Shown here piece after piece: positions 1 through 7,808 of a stretch of 64,000 bases of DNA. The stretch's first letter is position 1; each line of letters opens with the position of its first letter. The DNA lies in assembly GCA_018713325.1 (NCBI GenBank), contig DVFJ01000001.1:1-64000 (forward strand), given 5' to 3'. The notes under the pieces are model-generated. The model saw only the letters and a list, made by a program, of their open reading frames with translations, was not told where the DNA came from and did no database searches. Source of the DNA: Candidatus Onthenecus intestinigallinarum. GTDB taxonomy: Bacteria > Bacillota > Clostridia > Christensenellales > Aristaeellaceae. A program made the translations under genes and the position numbers.

Positions 1-3
1 ACT

Positions 4-119
4 TCCGGTGGCAATGGCGAAGGGGATCCACCTGTTCCCATACCGAACACAGAAGTTAAGCCCTTGTGCGCCGATGGTACTTGGCTGGAGACAGCCCGGG
101 AGAGTAGGTCGCTGCCGGA
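4..119 (+). rRNA. rrf: 5S ribosomal RNA
   Basis: The conserved 5S core is readable: CCATACCGAACACAGAAGTT followed by AAGC and, further on, GAGAGTAGGTCGCTGCC. The two ends (TCCGGTGGC and GCTGCCGGA) pair as helix I, which sets the limits to within a few bases. It is the structural RNA of the large ribosomal subunit and presumably the last gene of an rRNA operon whose 16S and 23S genes lie to the left of the window. A terminator follows directly. Confidence 0.96.
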
Positions 120-131
120 TCCCAATGAGAA

Positions 132-163
132 GGCGCCCAGACGTTCGTCTGGGCGCTTTTTTG
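132..163 (+). terminator. Rho-independent terminator after 5S rRNA
   Basis: The stem GGCGCCCAGACG/CGTCTGGGCGC closes a TT loop region and is followed by TTTTTT. It ends the rRNA transcript. Confidence 0.93.
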
Positions 164-307
164 CGTCTGCACAGCCTGGCCGCGCGCGCCTGGCATCCGT
201 CGCTTCCTTTGACAGAGAGGCCGCCGCATGTTACAATAGAACATTGAACGGGCCGGGCTCGCGTCCGGCCTTGTGCAATCACGACCTGTTGCCACGGAGG
301 GAAAGCC

Positions 308-1162
308 ATGAAACGATGGATCTGTATGCTCGCGCTGCTGCTCGCGCTGTGGACGCCCGCCGCACAGGCGACCGCTCAGGACGAGCGGGAGGCCGGCATC
401 GAGGCGGTGCTGGCGGTGTGCGTGGAGGAGCTGGGCTATACCGCCACGCCGGGCGGATACAGCAAGTACGGCGACTGGGCGGGCGGCGCCTACAAGGAGT
501 GGTGCTCCGAGTTCGTCTCCTGGTGCGCGCAGCAGGCGGGCGAGCGAACGGGTATGCAGCTGTTGGACGTGTTCTATCCCATGCAGGCGGAGTGCCAGAC
601 GGGCGTGGATTGGTTTATTGACCGGGGACGCTACGTCACGACCGCCGGCGAACTGTCCGGATACGGCCAGCAGTGGTACTGGGAGGACGGCGTTCCGGTC
701 GCCGAGCGGCCCTATACCCCCAGCCGCGGCGATCTGATCTACATTGAATGGTACAAGTACAACCGCATCGATCACGTGGGTATCGTGGAATACCTTTCGC
801 GCGACGTCGACGGCGCGATCCTCGTGCACACGATCGAGGGCAACAACAAGATCCTCGGACCCGAGCCGACGAACGTGCAGCGCTACACCTACCGCTTGGA
901 CGACGCGAGCATCCGCGGCTATGGCGTCACACAGGACTTCATCGTAGGCACGACGCTGCAGCGCGGCGCAGAGTGCAGCGCGGTGGCGACGCTGCAGGGC
1001 TGGCTGACCGCCACGGGCGACTTTGCGGACGAGCAGACCGGCTATTTTGGCGAGGTGACGGAGCGGGCCGTTCGTGCATTTCAGCAGCGAGAGGGCCTGG
1101 AGCCCACCGGTATCGCGGATGCGGCCACCCAGCGCGCGCTGCGGACGGCCGCCGGCGCGTAA
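308..1162 (+). CDS. Secreted CHAP-type amidase with C-terminal peptidoglycan-binding domain
   Basis: A 284-residue exported protein. Residues 1-24 form a signal peptide with a hydrophobic core and an AQA cleavage region. Residues about 28-195 look like a CHAP (NlpC/P60-like) domain: Cys66 in WCSEFVSWC is the likely nucleophile and His156 in DHVGIVEY the likely base, with EGNN near 178 as the third polar position. Residues 217-281 form a PG_binding_1 repeat (VATLQGWL, GYFGEVTERAVRAFQQREGL). Such enzymes cut peptide bonds in the cell wall, but substrate and bond are inferred from family only. GGAGGG precedes the ATG at good spacing. The following hydrolase gene starts 24 bases later and may be co-transcribed, although the functions are unrelated. 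Confidence 0.85.
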   Translation: MKRWICMLALLLALWTPAAQATAQDEREAGIEAVLAVCVEELGYTATPGGYSKYGDWAGGAYKEWCSEFVSWCAQQAGERTGMQLLDVFYPMQAECQTGVDWFIDRGRYVTTAGELSGYGQQWYWEDGVPVAERPYTPSRGDLIYIEWYKYNRIDHVGIVEYLSRDVDGAILVHTIEGNNKILGPEPTNVQRYTYRLDDASIRGYGVTQDFIVGTTLQRGAECSAVATLQGWLTATGDFADEQTGYFGEVTERAVRAFQQREGLEPTGIADAATQRALRTAAGA

Positions 1163-1186
1163 ATATCATCCAGAGGAGGAACGGCC

Positions 1187-2269
1187 ATGACCCCGCTTCA
1201 GTATGCCATCGCGGCATGCGATACGATGATGCGCAGATATGCTGCGGCGGACCTGCCGCCCAAAGGGCACTTTCACTACCATCAGGGCGTCTTCCTGTCG
1301 GGCATGTACGAGACGTACCGCATGTGCGGAAACGAGGCCTACATCGACTATGTCAAGGCTTGGATCGACGCGGTCTTCGATGCGGAGGGACGCATCCGCG
1401 ACTATGTGCACGGCGACCTGGACGATATTCAGCCGGGCATTCTGCTTTTCCCCGTATACGACCGCACGCGGGATCCGTACTACCTCAAGTGCCTCGCGTC
1501 GGTCGCGGCCGAGGTGCGCGACATTCCGGAAAACGCTGAGGGCGGCTTCTGGCACAAGACCGATCTGAAGGACCAGATGTGGCTCGACGGCCTGTACATG
1601 GCCGGGCCGTTCTGCACGGAGTATGCGCAGCGCTTCGGCGATGCGGCGCTTGCGCGCAAGGTGGTCCATCAGGCGCAGCTCATGGAACAGAAGACGCGGG
1701 ATGCGCGCACGGGCCTGATGTACCATGCGTGGGATGGTGCGCGTCAGGAGCCGTGGGCCGATCCGGCGACGGGACGCTCCGCCGAGTTCTGGGGCCGCGC
1801 GATGGGTTGGGTGCCGGTCGCGCTGCTCAACGACCTGGACTTTCTCGCCCCGGATGTGCCCGGGCGCGACGACCTGGCGCGCATCGCCACGGACCTGCTG
1901 CGCGCGCTGTGCCGCTATCAGTCCGAGGACGGGCGCTGGTATCAGGTCGTGGACAAGGGCGGCCAGCCGGGCAACTGGCTGGAGAACTCCTGCTCCTGCC
2001 TGTACGTGGCGGGTCTGTGTAAGGCGATCCGCAAGGGGTATCTGGATGCATCCTATGCTGAAAACGCCAGGCGCGGCTATGAGGGCGTCGTGCGCAGCCT
2101 CGAATGGCGCGGGGAGGACCTGCTGATCGGCCACGTGTGCATCGGCACGGGCGTGGGCGACTACCGCCACTACTGCGAGCGCCCCGTCAGCGTCAACGAC
2201 CTGCACGGCGTCGGCGCGTTTCTGCTTCTGTGCACGGAGATGCAGCGCCTGCTGGATATGGGCGCGTAA
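1187..2269 (+). CDS. Glycoside hydrolase family 105 (unsaturated rhamnogalacturonyl hydrolase-like)
   Basis: A 360-residue, leaderless, probably cytoplasmic (alpha/alpha)6-barrel enzyme of the YteR/YesR group. Family members hydrate and cleave the 4,5-unsaturated uronic acid left on oligosaccharides by pectin lyases. The signature WLDGLYMAGPF carries Asp134, matching the catalytic Asp of YteR; HAWDGA and WGRAMGW are the other usual landmarks, although the latter is normally WGRGNGW. Length is normal for GH105 (about 370). AGAGGAGG precedes the ATG. No transporter lies beside it, but it fits the sugar-uptake systems elsewhere in the window, which suggests pectin use. A strong hairpin closes the gene. 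Confidence 0.88.
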   Translation: MTPLQYAIAACDTMMRRYAAADLPPKGHFHYHQGVFLSGMYETYRMCGNEAYIDYVKAWIDAVFDAEGRIRDYVHGDLDDIQPGILLFPVYDRTRDPYYLKCLASVAAEVRDIPENAEGGFWHKTDLKDQMWLDGLYMAGPFCTEYAQRFGDAALARKVVHQAQLMEQKTRDARTGLMYHAWDGARQEPWADPATGRSAEFWGRAMGWVPVALLNDLDFLAPDVPGRDDLARIATDLLRALCRYQSEDGRWYQVVDKGGQPGNWLENSCSCLYVAGLCKAIRKGYLDASYAENARRGYEGVVRSLEWRGEDLLIGHVCIGTGVGDYRHYCERPVSVNDLHGVGAFLLLCTEMQRLLDMGA

Positions 2270-2280
2270 ACGGGCGTAAA

Positions 2281-2318
2281 AAGAGCGCCGCTTTGAATCG
2301 ACTCAAAGCGGCGCTCTT
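2281..2318. terminator. Bidirectional terminator between convergent genes
   Basis: A perfect 16-bp stem (AAGAGCGCCGCTTTGA and its complement) with a 6-base loop lies between the GH105 gene and the convergent membrane-protein gene. The run of A before it gives TTTTT on the minus strand, so it works best for the leftward transcript; the plus-strand side has only CTTGT. Confidence 0.9.
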
Positions 2319-2326
2319 GTATGCCC

Positions 2327-3865
2327 TCATTCGGATGTAAGCTCGGATGTAAACGTCATGTTTGGGAAGAGCGTCTGCATGCGTTCGTCGCCAAAGCGCG
2401 CGTCGAAGAAGCGCTCGACGGCGTTGCGCGGCGGCGTGCCCTGGTCGCGCTCAACCCAGCGCAGCACGGCCCAGGCGCTCAACGCCATGTCGGCGCACAG
2501 CAGCACGCACAGCACCCATGTGAGCGCCTTGCCGATCCGCTGCGGGATCCGCAGGATCCACGCGTTGAGCAGCGGGAAGATGTTCTTGATCCAGTAGCAC
2601 GCGAGGATGCCCCAGAAGAGCCCGTACAGCAGGCAGATGCGGCCGTTGATGTTGTAGGGCATGGACGAATAGTCCCATGAGGTCGAGCCGAAGACCTGCT
2701 CCTGCGCCCAGGAGCAGAAGTATTCCACCGCGTTGCCGATGATCGCGCCGAAGAACAGGATGTGCAGATCCCGGTGGAAGCGCAGGAAGTACAGCCCCAG
2801 CGTCAGCGCCACACAGCCGAAGCCGTATACCGGATTGAACGGGCCCCAGATGACGCCGACGCGGTTTTCGTAGTGTCCGCGCGTCATGAGGCAGAACAGC
2901 GTTTCAATGACCACGCCCAGGATGGAACCCAGGAAGAAGATCCAGAAGACCTTGTAGGCGTTGATGCCCTGGGCAAAGCGGTTCTGCTGCTGCTCAATGC
3001 GCTCGATCTCGCGCTCGTCCACGCTCCTGATGCGCTCAATCGTGTCCGCAAGCGCCTGGCGGTAGCGGGACGACGTGGCGCTCGGGTTGCGGCGGATCAG
3101 CCTGGACAGATCGCGACCCGACTGCGCGCGCAGCTGCTCGATCGCTGCGCGGCAGGATTCATAGCGCGCGCGCAGTTCATCCGGCACATCCTGCAGCGCG
3201 GCGGCCCGGGCGCGGATGTCGTCGAGGACGTCCTCCGTGCGCTCGCGCAGCTCCTGGCGCGCCTGGTCCGCGACCTGACCGAGCGCATCCACGCGCGCGC
3301 GCAGCGCGTCCACCTCGCGGCGCAGCCGCGCGCTCTGCTCGATGAGCTTGCGCAGGCTGTAGGCGGCGCGGAAGGAGGACACGAAATCGTATGCAAACAC
3401 GACGCTGAGCACAAAGTTGACCGACCGCAGCATGTCGATGGACAGGTGCAGGACAAAGCGCTCCGCGGCGGGATGCAAAAAGGCGATCAGCGCGACGCTC
3501 AAAGCGCCCCAGGCGAGCGAAGAACTCAGGCAGATATAGCCGTGCACGTTGAATCGCTTGTGGCTGTAGTCCCAATAGCGGACCTTGAACAGGCGTTCCA
3601 TGCACGCGCCGGTGACGAACTCCAGCACGGTGGCGGCGAGCATGCCCAGCAGAAACACCAGCAGGAGATTCTCGCGTACCGGCAGCGTCAGCAGCAGAAT
3701 GGCGATGGCGCCCGTGCCGTAAATGGGCAGAAAGGGGCCCTTCAGGAACCCGCGGTTGACGAACCGGCGCCGCGCGATCGAGACGAGCGCCGACTCAAAG
3801 CACCAACCCAGAAAACAGTACACATAAAAAAACAGGAGCCACTGCGGCCAGTGATAGGGGGTCAA
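2327..3865 (-). CDS. Membrane protein with two CmpB-like (putative type IV ABC permease) domains
   Basis: A 512-residue integral membrane protein with two copies of the same domain. The N-terminal copy (about 8-165) has FLGWCFES, NRGFLKGPFLPIYG and WDYSHKRFNVHGYICL. The C-terminal copy (about 320-470) has ILGVVIETLFC, NRVGVIWGPFNPVYG and WDYSSMPYNINGRICL. Between them lies a charged, probably coiled-coil stretch (about 185-300). This matches the family called putative ABC-transporter type IV (CmpB), whose function is not established. The start is TTG, set by AGAGGTGATT six bases upstream; no ATG fits. A minus-strand promoter lies 30-60 bases upstream. No ATPase gene is adjacent. Confidence 0.82.
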   Translation of the reverse strand: MTPYHWPQWLLFFYVYCFLGWCFESALVSIARRRFVNRGFLKGPFLPIYGTGAIAILLLTLPVRENLLLVFLLGMLAATVLEFVTGACMERLFKVRYWDYSHKRFNVHGYICLSSSLAWGALSVALIAFLHPAAERFVLHLSIDMLRSVNFVLSVVFAYDFVSSFRAAYSLRKLIEQSARLRREVDALRARVDALGQVADQARQELRERTEDVLDDIRARAAALQDVPDELRARYESCRAAIEQLRAQSGRDLSRLIRRNPSATSSRYRQALADTIERIRSVDEREIERIEQQQNRFAQGINAYKVFWIFFLGSILGVVIETLFCLMTRGHYENRVGVIWGPFNPVYGFGCVALTLGLYFLRFHRDLHILFFGAIIGNAVEYFCSWAQEQVFGSTSWDYSSMPYNINGRICLLYGLFWGILACYWIKNIFPLLNAWILRIPQRIGKALTWVLCVLLCADMALSAWAVLRWVERDQGTPPRNAVERFFDARFGDERMQTLFPNMTFTSELTSE

Positions 3866-3894
3866 ACGGAATCACCTCTTCCTCATCTGCGCCT

Positions 3895-3923
3895 ATTATA
3901 TCAACACGGGCGCATAAAGACAA
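3895..3923 (-). promoter_or_regulatory. Sigma-A promoter for the CmpB-like gene
   Basis: On the minus strand TTGTCT and TATAAT are separated by 17 bases, about 30 bases before the TTG start. Confidence 0.7.
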
Positions 3924-3940
3924 TGCAGAATGAAACAAAA

Positions 3941-3970
3941 GGCGCGGAAAAGGGAACCCCTTTCCGCGCC
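3941..3970 (-). terminator. Terminator of the FMN-binding-like gene
   Basis: The stem GGCGCGGAAA(AGGG)/(CCCC)TTTCCGCGCC is followed on the minus strand by TTTTGTTT. It lies 100 bases past the stop of the leftward gene at 4076; nothing else was seen in 3971-4075. Confidence 0.85.
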
Positions 3971-4075
3971 GGGTCAGTCTTTCCTATGCGCCGTGCCGCC
4001 AGGCGATGCCGGGAAATCCGGAACGCCGGGCACAGGCAACGGGACGTGTGGCAGGATCAATGGGAAATGGAGCGA

Positions 4076-4591
4076 TTACTGCGCGGCCTTCGCGGCCTCG
4101 ATCAGGCCCTGGACATAGCCCAGCGTGTCGACCAGCGTGCAGCCGGAGACGGCGTCGACCATATCCTCGGCGGTCTTGCCTTCGATCTCGGCCTCGAGAT
4201 CGGCGACGGTCTTGCCGGTCACGAACGCCTCGATGGCGGCATAGTTGTCAGCCAGCGCCACGGTCGAGCCCGCGCCCGCCATGTTGGCGCTGTACGCCTC
4301 GTTGTTCACGCGCTTGGAGGCCAGCACCATGCCCTCCGGGAAGTTGGTGCCGAAGTCCGCGTCGCTGTTGGGCACGCCCACGCTCGTCTCGGCGCTCATG
4401 AACTGATACTCGTCGATGTGCGCGGCGACGATGGTGTCGCCTTCCATCGCGACGGTCAGCACGGCGAAGCACTTGGTGCCGTGCGCGGCGTACTGCGTCT
4501 GACCGATGACGACGGCAGAGGCCTCTTCAGCCAGCGCAAAGACGGGGATCATCATGCACACGACAAGCAGCAGGGAAAGCACCTTTTTCAT
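4076..4591 (-). CDS. Secreted FMN-binding-domain-like protein
   Basis: A 171-residue protein with a signal peptide (KKVLSLLLVVCMMIPVFALA) and no membrane anchor after it. The C-terminal segment DAVSGCTLVDTLGYVQGLIEA resembles the FMN-binding domain of RnfG/NqrC, where flavin is joined through phosphate to the Thr of SGAT; here the motif reads SGCT, with the Thr kept. It could be an extracellular flavoprotein, but this rests on one motif. AAGGAGGAG lies six bases before the chosen ATG. An in-frame ATG 81 bases upstream lacks a ribosome site and would bury the signal peptide. It has its own promoter and terminator, so it is monocistronic. Confidence 0.65.
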   Translation of the reverse strand: MKKVLSLLLVVCMMIPVFALAEEASAVVIGQTQYAAHGTKCFAVLTVAMEGDTIVAAHIDEYQFMSAETSVGVPNSDADFGTNFPEGMVLASKRVNNEAYSANMAGAGSTVALADNYAAIEAFVTGKTVADLEAEIEGKTAEDMVDAVSGCTLVDTLGYVQGLIEAAKAAQ

Positions 4592-4643
4592 GGGAAACTC
4601 CTCCTTATATGCGGGCGGCGGCATGCCGTCCATGATAAACCAT

Positions 4644-4672
4644 ATTATACCGTAATCATGGCCATCAATCAA
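4644..4672 (-). promoter_or_regulatory. Sigma-A promoter for the FMN-binding-like gene
   Basis: On the minus strand TTGATT-17 bp-TATAAT, about 50 bases upstream of the start codon. Confidence 0.7.
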
Positions 4673-4721
4673 GAGATTTTATCAATATTAGCCAAAGCTA
4701 ACATTTTGATTGTGCGCCGAA

Positions 4722-4746
4722 AAACCAAAAGCGGCCGAAGCCGCTT
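4722..4746 (-). terminator. Terminator of the flavin reductase operon
   Basis: On the minus strand AGCGGC-TTCG-GCCGCT is followed by TTTGGTTTTT. It closes the leftward cluster that begins at the iron alcohol dehydrogenase. Confidence 0.8.
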
Positions 4747-4794
4747 CTGGGACCGCAACATGCGGAGTACGCCCTGCGCACGACGGGCCGGGGC

Positions 4795-5427
4795 TCACCG
4801 CCCCTTGCGCGTGCGGTCCGGCATCCGACGCGCGAGCGCCTCCGGCGAGGCGATCGAGTAGCCGAAAAAGCCCAGCATCCGCCCCAGCGCGCGGTATTCG
4901 CCATGGCTGTAGGCGCAAAGCCGCGCCCGCTCCATGACGATCTCACCCTTTTCTCCAAAGAGGCGCTCCTGCACGTACACCTGCAGGATGCGGGCGAGAA
5001 ACAGGTCGTGCGAGCCGAGCTCCTGCACGCTTTGCACGCGGCAGGCCAGGCAGATGGGCGCCTGCGCGACGGCGGGCGTCTCAGGCAGCGCGTCCAGGCG
5101 CACAGGCGTCAGGCCGCAGGCGGCGAACTTGTCCACATCGCGTCCGCTGCGCACGCCGCAGAAGTCCGTCGCGCGGCACAGCTCCTGTGAGACGAGGTTG
5201 ACGTAGAAGCAGCCGCTCTGCATCAGCTGCGCATGCGAAAAGCGGCTCTTGCGCACGCTGATGGAGAGCATCGGCGGGTCGGAGCAGACCGTGCCCGCCC
5301 AGGCGACGGTGATCAGGTTGTCCCTGTCATAGGGCGGCTGCGTGCCGCGGCAGGAGACGAGCACGGCCGGCACGGGCGCGAGCATCGTCGTGGCGCCCAG
5401 CGCGCGGAAAGACGTAGGGTTCGCCAT
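4795..5427 (-). CDS. Flavin reductase family protein
   Basis: A 210-residue protein of the flavin-reductase-like (FMN-binding split barrel) family. The N-terminal pattern PVPAVLVSCRG, then NLITVAWAGTVCSDPPMLSISVRKSRFSHAQL and GCFYVNLVS, is characteristic: the first part contacts the isoalloxazine ring and the SISVRKSR region the FMN phosphate. In anaerobes members often serve as flavoredoxins or NAD(P)H:flavin oxidoreductases; the substrate is unknown. ATG at 5427 is preferred because GAGG lies seven bases upstream; an in-frame GTG six bases earlier would overlap that site. It starts two bases after the stop of the Dabb gene, so translation is coupled. Confidence 0.85.
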   Translation of the reverse strand: MANPTSFRALGATTMLAPVPAVLVSCRGTQPPYDRDNLITVAWAGTVCSDPPMLSISVRKSRFSHAQLMQSGCFYVNLVSQELCRATDFCGVRSGRDVDKFAACGLTPVRLDALPETPAVAQAPICLACRVQSVQELGSHDLFLARILQVYVQERLFGEKGEIVMERARLCAYSHGEYRALGRMLGFFGYSIASPEALARRMPDRTRKGR

Positions 5428-5429
5428 GC

Positions 5430-5717
5430 TCACACCTCGTAGTCCGCGGCGCAGCTCTTCTCGCGCACCGAATGCATATACGCCTGCACGGGCAGGTGCA
5501 CCGGATGCGTGCGATAGGCGTCCAGCGCCTCGCGCGTCTCAAAGAGCGTCGTCAGGCACAGGTCGCACGAGCGCCCGGAGTGCAGAAAATCCGCGCCGAC
5601 CTCCAGCTCGACCATGCCTTCGATTTGGCCCCGCATGGAGCGCAGCCGCGCGGCCGCGGCCTCGACGCTCTCGGGGCTGTTGTCCTTGAGCCAGAACATG
5701 ACGATGTGACGGATCAT
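5430..5717 (-). CDS. Dabb (dimeric alpha/beta barrel) family protein
   Basis: A 95-residue protein opening with MIRHIVMFWLKD and having VGADFLHSGRSCDLCLTTLFETREALDAY, the usual pattern of the stress-responsive A/B barrel (Dabb) family. Length matches the family (about 95-100). These are small ferredoxin-like-fold dimers, mostly of unknown role. AAGGAGG sits seven bases before the ATG. It lies in a leftward cluster: alcohol dehydrogenase, secreted protein, Dabb, flavin reductase. Confidence 0.83.
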   Translation of the reverse strand: MIRHIVMFWLKDNSPESVEAAAARLRSMRGQIEGMVELEVGADFLHSGRSCDLCLTTLFETREALDAYRTHPVHLPVQAYMHSVREKSCAADYEV

Positions 5718-5746
5718 GGAAAGACCTCCTTCATATTTTATGGGAC

Positions 5747-6373
5747 TCATCCCTGCGCGGCGTCGTCCGCGCGCTCGCACACCAGGCGCATCGCGGCCAC
5801 GGCGTCCAGTTCAATGTAGAATGTGAGCGTATAGCGCTGCGGCACGCCGCCGTCCGAAACCGCGTCATAGCTGAAGCTGACGGTTTCCTCAAAGGCAGAG
5901 CCCTCATCCTCCAGTACGGGTTGGCATACGGCGTCCGCCTGCGGGAAGAGGGAGAAGAGCGTCTCCCGCGCGTCGCCGATCTGCACGCCGCGCACGGTCG
6001 GCAGCGGGAAGCCGGGCGCATCCCAGTAGACGGCGCTGGGCGCAGCCTCCAGGGACAGCACCTCGTCGGGCAGGTCGCTCGCGCCCGTCAGGCCCTTCAG
6101 GGGATCGAGCAGGGCCGACGCGTCCGCGGTCTTGATCTGCAAGAGCCCGCCCGCGCAGTAGAGCACGATCACCGTGCCGTCCGCCTCGTGCCACCAGCCG
6201 TAGCTCTCCGGCGCGTAGGAGGCGGAGAAGTCCGCCACCGTCTGCTCCGGCACGTTGAACGCGGCCTGCACGTCCTCCGGCCCGAAAGGAAGGGGAGCGA
6301 ATGTTGATTCGCACAGCGCGGCCGGCGTCAGCAGCATCAGCGCCAGCAGCGCGCAAAGAAGGCGTTTCATCAT
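5747..6373 (-). CDS. Secreted protein of unknown function
   Basis: A 208-residue protein beginning MMKRLLCALLALMLLTPAALC, a clear signal peptide. The mature part has no motif I recognise; it is acidic, with repeated aromatic and Asp residues (ESYGWWHEADGTVIVLYCAGGLLQIK). A segment VRGVQIGDARETLFSLFP recalls small lipoproteins that have a VxxGxxxxxVxxxFG start, but the match is weak. It begins one base after the stop of the alcohol dehydrogenase gene; the GAGGAGG inside that gene serves as ribosome site, which favours the first of two adjacent ATG codons. It is therefore part of that operon. Confidence 0.7.
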   Translation of the reverse strand: MMKRLLCALLALMLLTPAALCESTFAPLPFGPEDVQAAFNVPEQTVADFSASYAPESYGWWHEADGTVIVLYCAGGLLQIKTADASALLDPLKGLTGASDLPDEVLSLEAAPSAVYWDAPGFPLPTVRGVQIGDARETLFSLFPQADAVCQPVLEDEGSAFEETVSFSYDAVSDGGVPQRYTLTFYIELDAVAAMRLVCERADDAAQG

Positions 6374-6374
6374 C

Positions 6375-7574
6375 TTATTGGGCCGCCTCCTCGCCATCGG
6401 GATGCGCGGCCAGGCGCAGGATCGCCTCGATCGCCTCCGTGTCCAGCCGCACGAAGCGGCCGCAGGTGCCGTCCGGCGCGCGCACGACGCCCGCCGCCAG
6501 CGAGGGGATGTCCTCCTCCTTCGCGCCCAGCTGAGCCAGCGTGCGCGGCATATCCAGCGAGGCAAAGAATGCGGCCGTGCGCGCAATGCCCTCCAGCGCC
6601 GTCTTCTCGGGATGAGCAAAGTCCATCTCCGCGCCCCATACCCGCATGGCGTACTGCGCAAAGCGCATCACGTCGTGGCGGTAGACGTGGCGCATCCATG
6701 CGGGAAACAGCACGGACAGCACCGCGCCGTGCGCGCAGTCGTAGCGCGCGGACAGCTCGTGACCGATGCGGTGGGAGGACCAATCCTGCTCGCGGCCCAC
6801 GCCGACGCTGTCGTTGTGCGCGAGCGTGCCGGCCCAAAAGAGCGTAGCGCGCGCGTCGTAGTCGGACGGATCGCGCATCGCCTCGGGCGCGGCCGCGATG
6901 ATGGAGCGCATCAGCGCCTCGGCCATGCGGTCGGTCAGGTCGACGCTTTGCGTATTGGTGAAGTAGCGCTCCAGCACGTGCGAGAACATGTCCACAATGC
7001 CGCAGGCCGTCTGATAGGGCGGCAGGGTGAACGTGAGCTCCGGATTCATGAGCGCGAAGAGCGGCCGGTTCAGATCGATGTTCAGGCCGCGCTTGAGCAT
7101 GCCGTCCTCCTGGGTGATGACGCAGGAGTTGGAGCCCTCCGACCCGGCCGCGGGCAGCGTGGGGATGACGCCGTGCGGCGCGGCCGCCGCGGGGGTGGCC
7201 TTGCCACAGAAGAAGTCCCAGAAGTCGCCCGCATAGGGAATGCCCAGCGCGATGGCCTTGCCCGTGTCGATCGCGCTGCCGCCGCCCACGGAGAGCACGA
7301 AGTCCGCGCCCTCGCGCCGCGCCAATTCGATGCCGGCATAGACCAGGCCGCTGCGCGGATTGGGCAGCGCGCCGCCGAGCTCGCAGTGGCTCACGCCCGC
7401 CGCCTCCAGCGACGCCACGACGCGGTCATACAGCCCGGAGCGCTTGACCGAGCCTCCGCCGTAGACGATCAGCGCGCGCGTGCCGCCCAGCGCGCGCACC
7501 AGCTCGCCCGCCCGCAGCTCCGCGCCGCGCCCGAAGACGAAGCGTGTCGGCGAATAGAACGTAAAGTTTTCCAA
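6375..7574 (-). CDS. Iron-containing alcohol dehydrogenase (butanol dehydrogenase-like)
   Basis: A 399-residue group III alcohol dehydrogenase of the BdhA/YqhD type. The nucleotide-binding GGGS(AI)D is at 97-103. Metal ligands are Asp195 and His199 (DMFSHVLER), His268 (SSHRIGHE) and His282 (CAHGAVLSVLFP). Family members reduce short-chain aldehydes with NAD(P)H, typically as a fermentation end step. The start codon is TTG, eight bases after AAGGGGGCC; MENFTFYSPTRFVFG is the normal family N terminus, so the TTG is well supported. It heads a leftward operon with the secreted protein, Dabb and flavin reductase genes, behind a minus-strand promoter. Confidence 0.93.
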   Translation of the reverse strand: MENFTFYSPTRFVFGRGAELRAGELVRALGGTRALIVYGGGSVKRSGLYDRVVASLEAAGVSHCELGGALPNPRSGLVYAGIELARREGADFVLSVGGGSAIDTGKAIALGIPYAGDFWDFFCGKATPAAAAPHGVIPTLPAAGSEGSNSCVITQEDGMLKRGLNIDLNRPLFALMNPELTFTLPPYQTACGIVDMFSHVLERYFTNTQSVDLTDRMAEALMRSIIAAAPEAMRDPSDYDARATLFWAGTLAHNDSVGVGREQDWSSHRIGHELSARYDCAHGAVLSVLFPAWMRHVYRHDVMRFAQYAMRVWGAEMDFAHPEKTALEGIARTAAFFASLDMPRTLAQLGAKEEDIPSLAAGVVRAPDGTCGRFVRLDTEAIEAILRLAAHPDGEEAAQ

Positions 7575-7610
7575 ATTTCAGGCCCCCTTGTCGCGAATGA
7601 TACCGCCTAT

Positions 7611-7639
7611 ATCATAGCGGTCCCGGCGAAAAAAAGCAA
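7611..7639 (-). promoter_or_regulatory. Promoter of the alcohol dehydrogenase operon
   Basis: On the minus strand TTGCTT-17 bp-TATGAT, about 37 bases before the TTG start. Confidence 0.65.
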
Positions 7640-7808
7640 CGTTTTTTCCCCGGAAGGCCGCCGGCGGCGGATGCGCAGGGAAAGGGAGAAAATTTTTCAA
7701 TCCGAGGAAAGAAAACGCATGGGCAGGCCGTCTATTGTGTAAGAACGGAACGGATGCGGGAGCTCCGTTTGGAATGATGCCGCCTGAAAGCGGGATGGAG
7801 GGAAAACG

